The position numbers and the translations under genes are program-made. A DNA stretch of 64,000 bases from Nitrospirae bacterium GWB2_47_37 (lineage in GTDB: Bacteria > Nitrospirota > Thermodesulfovibrionia > Thermodesulfovibrionales > Dissulfurispiraceae): NCBI GenBank assembly GCA_001803635.1, contig MHDU01000038.1, positions 1 through 64,000 of the forward strand, read 5' to 3'. The notes under the pieces are model-generated. The model made no database searches. It was not told the origin of the DNA and saw only the letters and a list, made by a program, of their open reading frames with translations. Shown here one piece after another: positions 7,879 through 15,393 of this stretch. Positions within the stretch are counted from its first letter, which is position 1, and every line of letters begins with the position of its first letter.

Positions 7879-9157
7879 CAACCGTACATACCCGACGGCG
7901 GGAACGGAAAACGTAGAAGGAAAGAACACGGTTCTGCTTCGGTACATAAGGGACAAGGTAAACCAGTTGCTGCAGATTATGGGCACAAAGCCCCTGAGGG
8001 AAGAGGAACTCAACGATGAAAGCCTTATTGCTATCGATCCCATCGGCATCATCGCAGAATCATTCGAGCAGGTGCTCGAGCACCTGAAGGAGAGTAACAG
8101 ACAGTTGCAGCTTGCGCGGGATTATCTTCAGGCGGTCTTTGATACCGCAGGTGTGGGCATATCCATTATCGACAGGGACATGAGAATCATCAAATGCAAC
8201 GAGAAGCAAAAAGAACTTCTTGCAAACGGCATCGCCTTGATAGAAGGCAAACATTGTTATGAGGTCTATTGCGGAATGGATTCTCCGTCGCTTATGTGTC
8301 CTGCCATAGAGACTCTGGAAACGGGGCGGGCAGTCATGTTAAAGGAAGTGACCAAAAAGGGCAGGGTGTTTCAAATCGCCACGTCTCCGCTGAAAGATAA
8401 GAGCGGAGATATTATAGGGGTTGTAGAAGTAAATATGGATATAACGGAAAAGAAAAGGGCGGAAGATGCAATGTGCCAGTCCGAAAAACTTGCCGCCGTC
8501 GGACAACTTGCGGCAGGTATCGCCCACGAATTGAACAATCCTCTCGGCAATATTCTCGGTTACGCAAAACTTCTCCTTATGGATGAAAACCCCTCGGAAC
8601 CCCAGAGGGAGAGAGTGAAGGTAATTGTAGAGCAGGCAAAAAAAGGAAGCGGGATTATAAAAAGTCTTCTGGAATTTTCGCACCAAAAGATGCCTGTTTT
8701 TGAGAAGATTTCCATAAATACCTGCATAGAACAGGCGCTGCAATCCCTACACGGAGAGACTGAAGGCATTAATATAGAGATATCAACGAGACTCGGAGAT
8801 GTCCCTCATATAATGGCCGATCCGAAACAAATGGAGCAGGTCGTCTACAATATACTCCTAAATGCGGTGCAGTCTATGGAAGGAAGGGGCGGCACCGTTG
8901 AGGTAAGTAGCGAGTCCGCGAACGGTTCGGTGGAGGTCACCATAAAAGATGACGGTCCCGGCATACACCGGGAGCATTTGTGCAGGATTTTCGAGCCGTT
9001 CTTTACTACAAAGCCCGTAGGTAAAGGCACGGGGCTCGGTCTAAGCATATGTTCCGAGATATTGAAGAAACACGGCAGTAATATACGCGTCGAGAGCGAA
9101 AAGGGCAAAGGCGCCAAGTTTTATTTCAGACTAAAGGACGGTATTCCCGATGTTTGA
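7859..9157 (+). CDS. Soluble PAS-containing sensor histidine kinase
   Basis: 432 aa with no membrane segment. A helical N-terminus (about 20-90) leads to a PAS domain (about 88-200), HisKA with His223 in AHELNNPL, and HATPase with DDGPGI and GTGLGL boxes. The PAS domain has a cysteine set C133-x4-C138-x8-C147 similar in place to that of the kinase at 758, so a cytoplasmic redox or sulfide/persulfide cue is plausible (inference). The gene overlaps tusA upstream by 20 bp and the response regulator downstream by 8 bp. Its partner is the activator encoded at 9150. Confidence 0.92.
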   Translation: MKAGRHNNRTYPTAGTENVEGKNTVLLRYIRDKVNQLLQIMGTKPLREEELNDESLIAIDPIGIIAESFEQVLEHLKESNRQLQLARDYLQAVFDTAGVGISIIDRDMRIIKCNEKQKELLANGIALIEGKHCYEVYCGMDSPSLMCPAIETLETGRAVMLKEVTKKGRVFQIATSPLKDKSGDIIGVVEVNMDITEKKRAEDAMCQSEKLAAVGQLAAGIAHELNNPLGNILGYAKLLLMDENPSEPQRERVKVIVEQAKKGSGIIKSLLEFSHQKMPVFEKISINTCIEQALQSLHGETEGINIEISTRLGDVPHIMADPKQMEQVVYNILLNAVQSMEGRGGTVEVSSESANGSVEVTIKDDGPGIHREHLCRIFEPFFTTKPVGKGTGLGLSICSEILKKHGSNIRVESEKGKGAKFYFRLKDGIPDV

Positions 9158-10487
9158 TATCCTGGCGATAGAAGATGACCTGAGGATGAGGGAACTCCTG
9201 AAGGAGATATTGAGTAGGGCCGGCTGTTCCGTATTTACGGCGAAGAACGGAGAGGAAGGTCTTGACTTCCTTGAGAGAAGGACATTCGACCTTGTAATCA
9301 CGGATCTTAAAATGCCGGACATAGACGGTATTACTATCCTCTCGAAGGCAAGGGAGTTTAATCCGGAGGGTCTTGTAATTGTAATCACCGCATACGGCAC
9401 AGTGGAATCCGCCATCGAGGCTATGAAATTAGGCGCGTATGACTACATACAGAAACCCTTCGAACCCGAGGAACTCATGCTGGTCATAAAGAAAGCGCTG
9501 GACTATAAAAGGCTTGCCGATGAAAATTTAAGGCTCTCGAGCCAGCTTGAGTCGTGCAAGGCAGAGGAGATGATAGGCGCAAGTCCCCGCATTACGGAAG
9601 TAAAAAGGCTTGTCGATAGAATTGCGCCGCTCGACATTACCGTAGTCATAGAGGGAGAGACCGGGACGGGGAAAAATCTTGTAGCTAAGACAATTCACAG
9701 GATAAGCAAAAGGGCATCAGGAAAATTCCTGAGCATAAACTGCGGTGCATTGACGGAAACCCTTCTCGAATCGGAGCTCTTTGGACATGAAAAGGGCGCC
9801 TTTACCGGAGCCGTAAAACAGAAGCACGGACTTTTCGAGGCAGCGCATGGAGGCACATTGTTCCTCGATGAGATAAACAGCGCGAGCCCCGGAATGCAGA
9901 TAAAACTCCTAAAAGTTCTGGAAGACGGAATGATCATGAGGATCGGCTCTACCGAAACGGTTCCCGTGGATGTCCGCATTATTGCCGCAAGTAATATACT
10001 GCTCAAAAAGGAGATAGATGAAAGCAGGTTCAGGCAGGATCTGTACTACCGCCTTAAGGTAGTGACTATTACAATGCCTTCGTTGAGGGAAAGGCGGGAC
10101 GATATACCGTTGCTGGCGCACCATTTCCGCGACAGGTATCGCGGGAAATTCAGTAAAGACATTACAGGTTTCACAACGGAGGCGATGGATGCGCTTCTCA
10201 CATACGATTGGCCCGGCAATGTCAGGGAACTGGAGCACGTTATCGAGAGGTCCGTAATCTTAGAATATGGAAAGAAGATAGATATTTCTTCCCTTCCGGC
10301 GGAAGTCGTATCCCGCCCGAGAGAGATATTATCGCCGAAGGGCATCGTAAGGCTCGAAGACATGGAAAGACAGTTAATCCAATCAGCATTGAGGTTCTTT
10401 AACGGTAAGAGGGATTCTGCTGCACGCGCATTAGGCATCAGCCATGCTACGCTTTGGAGAAAGGTTAAGAAGTATAATCTCGATTAA
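9150..10487 (+). CDS. NtrC-family sigma-54-dependent response regulator
   Basis: 445 aa, clearly paralogous to the regulator at 2475. The receiver has Asp52 in TDLKMP. The AAA+ domain has Walker A GETGTGKN (169-176), GAFTGA (216-221) and VxLFLDEI-type Walker B. The Fis-type helix-turn-helix ends ALGISHATLWRKVKKYNLD. The start overlaps the kinase gene by 8 bp. The recognition helix differs from the paralogue (SHATLWRK against DVSTLWRK), and the palindromes immediately downstream differ accordingly (10515-10545). It should activate the perfect sigma-54 promoter at 10589 and the long sulfur-transfer operon behind it. Confidence 0.95.
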   Translation: MFDILAIEDDLRMRELLKEILSRAGCSVFTAKNGEEGLDFLERRTFDLVITDLKMPDIDGITILSKAREFNPEGLVIVITAYGTVESAIEAMKLGAYDYIQKPFEPEELMLVIKKALDYKRLADENLRLSSQLESCKAEEMIGASPRITEVKRLVDRIAPLDITVVIEGETGTGKNLVAKTIHRISKRASGKFLSINCGALTETLLESELFGHEKGAFTGAVKQKHGLFEAAHGGTLFLDEINSASPGMQIKLLKVLEDGMIMRIGSTETVPVDVRIIAASNILLKKEIDESRFRQDLYYRLKVVTITMPSLRERRDDIPLLAHHFRDRYRGKFSKDITGFTTEAMDALLTYDWPGNVRELEHVIERSVILEYGKKIDISSLPAEVVSRPREILSPKGIVRLEDMERQLIQSALRFFNGKRDSAARALGISHATLWRKVKKYNLD

Positions 10488-10514
10488 CAGCTATTTTGTC
10501 CTTCTGCGAATTTC

Positions 10515-10545
10515 TTTCATTCTGAAATAATCGTTCATTTTGAAA
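10515..10545 (+). promoter_or_regulatory. Tandem palindromes, likely activator binding sites (UAS)
   Basis: TTTCATTCTGAAA (10515-10527) and GTTCATTTTGAAA (10533-10545) are copies of a TTCA-N3-TGAA palindrome with centres 18 bp apart, about 51 bp upstream of the -24 element. The spacing is identical to the pair at 3819-3849 but the half-site differs. Confidence 0.6.
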
Positions 10546-10588
10546 TGTCTTGCCGGCTGAACTTTATGGAATACCGCCTTTTTCTGCT

Positions 10589-10604
10589 TGGCACGCCTGT
10601 TGCT
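10589..10604 (+). promoter_or_regulatory. Perfect sigma-54 (-24/-12) promoter
   Basis: TGGCACG (10589-10595), four bases, then TTGCT (10600-10604) is an exact match to the sigma-54 consensus. It is 43 bp upstream of the rhodanese start at 10647 and follows a sigma-54 activator gene. Confidence 0.85.
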
Positions 10605-10646
10605 TATACCCCATTGTTAAAACTTTTTTTATGAGGAGGTAACGAG

Positions 10647-11645
10647 ATGAAGGGGAAGACATTAGTATTGATGATGATCGCTGTCTTTATGGCTATTTCC
10701 GTAAATGCCTACGGATGGGCGAATCCGGATCTTTTAATGAATCCCGATGATGTGGAAAGGATTGCAACGAAACCGGACTGGGTAATCCTTGACTGCCGCG
10801 GCAAAGATGCATACGGGAAAGAACATATTCCGGGTGCCATAGTCCTCGATTGCAGAAAGGACCTGAGAGATGGGACAGAGAGGATATCGAAGCCTGCGCA
10901 GCTCGAAAAGATATTGGGGAATGCAGGCATCAGTAATGACAAGCATGTTGTTGTATATGGAGATGCAAAGCAGATTGTTCACGCATCTGTCGGATTCTGG
11001 ATACTTGAATACATGGGCCATGATAAAGCCCATTTCCTCGATGGCGGTCTTACTGAATGGAAAGCGGCTGGGAAACCTGTAACGGCAGAGCCGAAGACGC
11101 TGCCTCCGGCAACATTTAAGGCCAATGTTGTTTCATCCAGGTATGCTCCAACAGAGGAGATGTTAAAGATTGCAAAGGGAGAGACAAAAGGTATTCAGGT
11201 TATAGATGCGAGGACGGAAAAGGAATACGCCGGTAAGGAATCCCGCTCCTTAAGGGGAGGGCGTATTCCCAATACAACCATAAATGCATCCCACGACATC
11301 ACGTATGACAAACGCACGGGAAAGATACTTCCGGAGAAGTTCTTAGCAGGAAAATTCTACGGCAATCTGGATAAGAGCAAGAGGACAATAGGCTTGTGTC
11401 AGACAGGTTCCCGTTCAACGCTCACATACCTTCAGTTGAGGCTGCTGGGCTTTAAAGATCCCGCGAACTATGACGATTCATGGATTGTGTACGGCAGCAG
11501 CGTATATCCGCCGTATCCGGTGGAAAACGAGCAGTGGATTAATATGGAAGGCCTTGTGAAGATGAGCGCAGACATCAAGAAGCTGAAAAAAGAGATTGAA
11601 GACCTGAGAAAAGAGTTAAAGCTTCCGCCGAAAGAAGGAAAGTAA
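10647..11645 (+). CDS. Exported tandem-rhodanese sulfurtransferase with C-terminal coiled coil
   Basis: 332 aa. The signal peptide covers about 1-25 (ANA-type cleavage is unclear; AYGWA-NP is likely). Two rhodanese domains follow: the first (about 30-145) lacks a catalytic cysteine (VVYGDAKQ), and the second (about 165-290) has CQTGSRS with Cys251. A charged coiled coil (about 304-328, MSADIKKLKKEIEDLRKELK) ends the protein and may mediate oligomerisation. GAGGAGG lies 8 nt before the ATG. It is the first gene after the sigma-54 promoter at 10589 and heads the operon to 15849. Role: sulfane-sulfur transfer outside the inner membrane. Confidence 0.92.
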   Translation: MKGKTLVLMMIAVFMAISVNAYGWANPDLLMNPDDVERIATKPDWVILDCRGKDAYGKEHIPGAIVLDCRKDLRDGTERISKPAQLEKILGNAGISNDKHVVVYGDAKQIVHASVGFWILEYMGHDKAHFLDGGLTEWKAAGKPVTAEPKTLPPATFKANVVSSRYAPTEEMLKIAKGETKGIQVIDARTEKEYAGKESRSLRGGRIPNTTINASHDITYDKRTGKILPEKFLAGKFYGNLDKSKRTIGLCQTGSRSTLTYLQLRLLGFKDPANYDDSWIVYGSSVYPPYPVENEQWINMEGLVKMSADIKKLKKEIEDLRKELKLPPKEGK

Positions 11646-11665
11646 AGAGATTATCAGAGGTCGAT

Positions 11666-12214
11666 ATGGGTGAAAGCATAAAAATAGTTCCGCTCGGTGA
11701 TATTGACGGCGGTCTTATAATGGAAATTGCATCTCAGGTGAGCATGAGCTTTGGAATAACCGCAATAGTCGATGAGATGCAGTGCTGCCATGAATCCGCT
11801 TATAATCGCCGGAGGAACCAATATTCTGGTGAAGCCTTTCTAAAATTAATGGAAGATGTTCGCGGGGAAACTCCGTTTCCCCGCGAACACCGGGTGCTCG
11901 GCATTACCGATGTTGACCTCTATATACCGGATTTGAATTATGTATTCGGCCTTGCTGACGAAACCCGTTCTGTTGCCCTTGTCTCCGTCGCGCGGTTCAA
12001 AAAAGGAAACGGTCGATTGATTGAAAGGGCCGTTAAAACCGCAGTCCACGAGATCGGGCACACATACGGGCTTGCCCATTGCCATGACAATAGATGTGTT
12101 ATGTATTTCTCCTATAATCTTTCCGATACGGACTATAAAGGCAAGGAGTTTTGTCTCAAATGCCGGAAGACTTTGGACGCAAGGATATTATCCGGAGAGG
12201 TGATGTGCGCATGA
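11666..12214 (+). CDS. Archaemetzincin-type zinc metalloprotease (peptidase family M54)
   Basis: 182 aa. The zinc site reads HEIGHTYGLAHC, that is HExxHxxGxxH followed by Cys, then CVMYFS and a late CLKCRK pair. This order (HExxHxxGxxHC, CVM, CxxC) defines archaemetzincins, which bind a second structural zinc through the cysteines. No signal peptide is visible, so it is probably cytoplasmic. It lies 20 bp after the rhodanese and overlaps the DsrE-like gene (ATGA), so it is embedded in the sulfur-transfer operon. Its substrate is unknown; processing a pathway protein or sensing thiol state are possibilities. Confidence 0.9.
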   Translation: MGESIKIVPLGDIDGGLIMEIASQVSMSFGITAIVDEMQCCHESAYNRRRNQYSGEAFLKLMEDVRGETPFPREHRVLGITDVDLYIPDLNYVFGLADETRSVALVSVARFKKGNGRLIERAVKTAVHEIGHTYGLAHCHDNRCVMYFSYNLSDTDYKGKEFCLKCRKTLDARILSGEVMCA

Positions 12215-12513
12215 AACTGGGTATTTTAGTGAATGCGGATAAAAACCTTATCCATATAGTAGGCATTACAAAGGCGGCAATAGGTAAGGGGCATGAGGTT
12301 ATTATCTTCAGTATGGACGAAGGCGTCAGGCTTCTCGGCGAACCTGCCTTCAGAGACCTATGTAACGTAAAAGGCGTGTCTATGAGTTTTTGCGACCACA
12401 GCACCCATATGTTTAATGTGTCGAAAGAGGGCGTCTCCGACGAGATAATCTGCGGCAGTCAGTTTAACAATGCTGCCATGAACCACGATGCAGACAGGGT
12501 TATCGTTTTATAA
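12211..12513 (+). CDS. DsrE-family sulfur carrier (DsrE-like)
   Basis: 100 aa from the ATG at 12211, chosen because GGAGAGG (12194-12200) precedes it and it overlaps the protease stop. The DsrE/TusD fold is suggested by MKLGILVNADKNLIHIVGITKAAIGKGHEVIIF and the flavodoxin-like alternation of strands and helices. A cysteine in EIICGSQFNNAAM lies where the active-site cysteine of DsrE/TusD sits. The next two genes look like DsrF and DsrH, giving an E-F-H trio. Expected role: cytoplasmic acceptor of persulfide sulfur from TusA. Confidence 0.8.
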   Translation: MKLGILVNADKNLIHIVGITKAAIGKGHEVIIFSMDEGVRLLGEPAFRDLCNVKGVSMSFCDHSTHMFNVSKEGVSDEIICGSQFNNAAMNHDADRVIVL

Positions 12514-12524
12514 GGAGCACAGGC

Positions 12525-12806
12525 ATGGATAAAAAGAAGATAGCGGTAATCGTCAGGGACAGGCAGTCAGAGGCGTTTAGAATGGGAGTAGGCCTCACTG
12601 TCCTTGATGATACGATAGATGTTTTTATAACCCGGCCGCTTAAGGATGACAAGGAGACCCTTGCTCAACTTGAAGGAGTAAAAGAGATGATGGAACTGGG
12701 CATAGTAAATCTCTTTACAACCGTTGAAGGGACGGGCTTTGAATTTATAACCGCAAATGATATGGCGGGGAGGTTGCTCGAACATGACAGCATCCTGCCG
12801 TATTGA
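12525..12806 (+). CDS. DsrE/DsrF-family protein
   Basis: 93 aa, MDKKKIAVIVRDRQSEAFRM start, with AAGGAGC upstream. The pattern of a short strand, a helix beginning EAFRMGVGL and a late strand VNLFTTVEGT is that of DsrE-family subunits, but it contains no cysteine, as is common for the non-catalytic DsrF/TusC subunit. It sits 11 bp after the DsrE-like gene and 9 bp before the small DsrH-like gene, so a heteromeric complex of the three is likely. Assignment rests on size, context and fold pattern. Confidence 0.7.
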   Translation: MDKKKIAVIVRDRQSEAFRMGVGLTVLDDTIDVFITRPLKDDKETLAQLEGVKEMMELGIVNLFTTVEGTGFEFITANDMAGRLLEHDSILPY

Positions 12807-12815
12807 GGGGGATAT

Positions 12816-12986
12816 ATGAAGGTCTTACATCTGCTTAAGTCCGAACCCGATGAAACTGTAAACGTAATAATAGACGCACATAAAGCGGGAAATGACGTAA
12901 AGGTCGTTGATCTCAAAAAGAGAGATATTTCTTACGAGAGTGTCGTGGGAGACATATTCGATTATGACAGGGTTATATCGTGGTAA
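12816..12986 (+). CDS. Short DsrH/TusB-like protein (56 aa)
   Basis: This small gene encodes MKVLHLLKSEPDETVN... ending DYDRVISW. The start is ATG at 12816 with GAGGGGGAT upstream and the stop is TAA at 12984-12986. DsrH/TusB proteins begin with a similar hydrophobic strand but are usually about 90-100 aa and carry a cysteine; this one is shorter and has none. It follows two DsrE-family genes in DsrEFH order. It may be a reduced third subunit. Confidence 0.65.
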   Translation: MKVLHLLKSEPDETVNVIIDAHKAGNDVKVVDLKKRDISYESVVGDIFDYDRVISW

Positions 12987-13019
12987 AGAGATGTAATAAA
13001 AAAATAAAGGAGGATAAGA

Positions 13020-13184
13020 ATGGGTGAGGTAAAAGGTGGTCTTACATTACCGTGGCTGTGGGTAGCAGTTATTATTGCCCTTTTGTCTCTGGGTTTTATA
13101 CTGCCGCCGCTCGATAAACCATTAAGGGATCTCGCTAAACAGGCAGAACAGATGAAGGCGGCACAGGAACCTGTTTCTCAATAA
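13020..13184 (+). CDS. 54-aa single-span membrane protein
   Basis: MGEVKGGLTLPWLW start, one hydrophobic segment (about 10-30, PWLWVAVIIALLSLGFILPP) and a polar, glutamine-rich tail ending EPVSQ. AAGGAGGAT precedes the ATG by a good spacing, so translation is likely. No domain is recognised. It lies between the DsrE-like trio and the exported Gly-Gly-Cys protein, and could anchor or recruit a soluble partner to the YedE permease. I recall hypothetical proteins being part of the yedE-tusA-dsrE cluster described for sulfur disproportionators; this is a candidate. Confidence 0.75.
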   Translation: MGEVKGGLTLPWLWVAVIIALLSLGFILPPLDKPLRDLAKQAEQMKAAQEPVSQ

Positions 13185-13222
13185 GACTTTTTAGGCAAAA
13201 TATCAATATGGAGGTGTAAAAG

Positions 13223-13699
13223 GTGAGAACGAAAAAGAGAATGGTGTTGTCGGTTATGGTGTTGACGGCATTCTTAACAATGCCTTTATTAAGCGGACTT
13301 AAGAATGCGCAGACTACGGTTTCATTGGTATCCGAAGCGCATGCCGAGGATGTCAAGGGTTTCAAATGGATTCCGAGAAGGCCCGGGATTACAAGGGCGC
13401 AGATAGCGCTCGGAAGGGCTGTTACCCTGCCTTTTGAATTCACCGTTACGGGAAACGTGAAAAAGGTGAGGTTTGAGCTGCCGAAAAAATTTACAGGCCT
13501 CGGCATCGATGTGATGGACGATGAAGTGGCTGTGAAGGGTGGAAAGGCATCATCGGCTGTATTGTTTGCGGTGCCGCCGGGAAAACCTCTCGGCAAGTTC
13601 GACATGGCAGTTACGGCAAAGGATGCCGCAACAGGTAAAGAGATAGGTAAAGGCACAATACAGTTTATGCTTCTACCGCCGGGTGTCGGAGGCTGTTAA
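13223..13699 (+). CDS. Exported protein with a terminal Gly-Gly-Cys, possible sulfur-carrier
   Basis: 158 aa from a GTG start preceded by GGAGGTG. A signal peptide (about 1-41, AHA-ED cleavage) exports it. The mature part (about 117 residues) looks all-beta and Ig-like, with alternating strands such as VTLPFEFTVTG, KKVRFELPKKF and KFDMAVTAKDA. The only cysteine in the entire protein is its last residue, in PPGVGGC. SoxY, the periplasmic sulfur carrier, is also an Ig-like fold with its sole working cysteine in a C-terminal Gly-Gly-Cys-Gly-Gly arm. By analogy this may carry sulfane sulfur on a swinging C-terminal cysteine (inference; no SoxY homology is claimed). It is followed by the YedE permease. 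Confidence 0.85.
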   Translation: MRTKKRMVLSVMVLTAFLTMPLLSGLKNAQTTVSLVSEAHAEDVKGFKWIPRRPGITRAQIALGRAVTLPFEFTVTGNVKKVRFELPKKFTGLGIDVMDDEVAVKGGKASSAVLFAVPPGKPLGKFDMAVTAKDAATGKEIGKGTIQFMLLPPGVGGC

Positions 13700-13728
13700 T
13701 TTAAGTCTGAAAAGGGAGGAGAGATAAA

Positions 13729-15135
13729 ATGGGCGATTTGGATTTTGGCATAAAAGGCTGGTGGGATTCATGGTATAAAAAATTCTTCCGTGAAAAATGG
13801 CCCCTCTGGATAGCAGCCATATTTATGGCTCTTTCAGGAATAATAGCATACGGAATAGCCGTATGGTCGCTGTCAAGAACAGTAACGGGAGAGAATCCCT
13901 ATGATCAGGCAAAACCACTGGGAACATTCCTTGGACTCAAAGAACTCGGAGGCATTATCAACAGCTTCCTCGGCAAGATAGGTCTGCCTCACTATCCTTT
14001 CAGCGGCTATGTGTGGCCTGACGGCCAGACTATAAATTATTTTGTCCAGTACCCCAATCCGTTCCTTGAGCCGACGGCAGGGACGATGCTCGGCATACTC
14101 TTCGGGGGGCTTATAGCCGCGCTTTTGGCTAAGGAGTTCGCACTCAAGGTGCCGCTTGACAAGACGGAGTATGGACTTGCGCTTTCCGGCGGCGTGATGA
14201 TGGGTGTAGGCGCGGTCTTCATGTTCGGTTGTCCTCTTGTGAGCACAACCAATATAGGCGCTATGGGTGTTCAGGCTATTCTTATGGTTATAGGTATGAC
14301 CGTAGGTTCATTCTTCGGCGCAAAGGTGATTGTCTGGCTTGAGAAGCGAAGGTTGGCATCCCTGTCATGCGCTGCCGACGGCGCAGGCTACGTGCCGTTA
14401 ATGCATTTTGAAAAAACAAAGACCATATGGCCTAAAATGCCGGTTAATGCGGACGGAGGAGAGCCGTTCGGTATAAGGTTTCAGCCTAAAATGGCAATAA
14501 TCCTGACGCTTGTCATGTTCATTGTCCTGGCACGGTTTACCAATATCGGCTACCCTGCCCTATCCATGTCATTTCTGGCGGCAACGCTGACAGGATTTGC
14601 CATGCAGAGGGGAGGCATGTGTTTTGCCTATGCATACAGGGAACCCTTTCTAACGGGCTTCAGCGATATGTCGAGGGCAATGGCGCTTCTCTACATCCTG
14701 TTGGTAATAGGTTTTCTTCCGTTTAAACTTCTCGGCTCGGTGTCACCTGACATCGCCTACGCCGAGATCTTCGCCATAAGCCCTGCCGGAATAGGGATAC
14801 TTATAGGTTCAGCCCTGTTCGGACTCGGCATGGCGCTCAATGGAGCGTGTGTCAGCGACAGCCTCTGGAGAACTGCCGAGGGACAGGTAAAAATATGGGT
14901 AGGTCTCTTAACGCTTATCTGCATTTCCTCATGGCTCTTTCCGATGAGGGAGGAGGCATGGTTCAAGACTATCTTTGCGCCGTACGGTTCAAAAAATATA
15001 ACGGATGTGTATCTGCCCCAGATATTCGGGAGTTATCCCATAGCGGTCGTATTTACCATAAGCGTGATACTTATATGGGCGCTTGTGATGACATGGTTTG
15101 CAGGCAGGACGTTTAAAAAATATATGGAAGGATAG
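13729..15135 (+). CDS. YedE-type sulfur-compound permease
   Basis: 468 aa integral membrane protein with about ten to twelve segments and an N-terminal cytoplasmic stretch. Two YeeE/YedE repeats are visible. Conserved cysteine motifs are FMFGCPLVSTTN, RGGMCFAYAYRE and LNGACVSDSLWR. A loop of about 50 residues (around 205-255) separates the halves. GGGAGGAG precedes the ATG. It is the second YeeE/YedE protein in the window and is flanked by the exported Gly-Gly-Cys protein and by canonical TusA, which suggests sulfur is passed from outside to TusA at the membrane. The transported species is not determinable from sequence. Confidence 0.9.
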   Translation: MGDLDFGIKGWWDSWYKKFFREKWPLWIAAIFMALSGIIAYGIAVWSLSRTVTGENPYDQAKPLGTFLGLKELGGIINSFLGKIGLPHYPFSGYVWPDGQTINYFVQYPNPFLEPTAGTMLGILFGGLIAALLAKEFALKVPLDKTEYGLALSGGVMMGVGAVFMFGCPLVSTTNIGAMGVQAILMVIGMTVGSFFGAKVIVWLEKRRLASLSCAADGAGYVPLMHFEKTKTIWPKMPVNADGGEPFGIRFQPKMAIILTLVMFIVLARFTNIGYPALSMSFLAATLTGFAMQRGGMCFAYAYREPFLTGFSDMSRAMALLYILLVIGFLPFKLLGSVSPDIAYAEIFAISPAGIGILIGSALFGLGMALNGACVSDSLWRTAEGQVKIWVGLLTLICISSWLFPMREEAWFKTIFAPYGSKNITDVYLPQIFGSYPIAVVFTISVILIWALVMTWFAGRTFKKYMEG

Positions 15136-15145
15136 GAGGGTTAAA

Positions 15146-15382
15146 ATGACAACGGAAGTCAAAATCGATAAGGTGCTCGATGTAAAAGGTCTTGTATGCC
15201 CGAGGCCTATGGTGATGACCATGAACACATTAAAGACAATGGAAAAGGGTCAGGTTCTGCATATTATGGCGAATGACAGCAGCACAAAGCACAGTATTCC
15301 GGCACTTTGCGAGAGGAGCGGGTATAAGCTTGTGGAGATGAAAGACGAGAGCGGCAGCATCAGCTTTGTAATACAGAAGTAA
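15146..15382 (+). CDS. tusA: TusA sulfur carrier (canonical CPRP)
   Basis: 78 aa from the ATG at 15146, preceded by GGAGGG. The signature LDVKGLVCPRPMVMT contains Cys18 in a standard CPxP motif, followed by a conserved D-x-S-x-K-H-S-I-P strand. TusA accepts persulfide sulfur from sulfurtransferases and delivers it to DsrE/TusBCD-type proteins or other acceptors. It follows the YedE gene by 10 bp. Unlike the copy at 7600 it keeps the proline, so the two probably have different partners. Confidence 0.93.
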   Translation: MTTEVKIDKVLDVKGLVCPRPMVMTMNTLKTMEKGQVLHIMANDSSTKHSIPALCERSGYKLVEMKDESGSISFVIQK

Positions 15383-15393
15383 ACGGAGGATAT

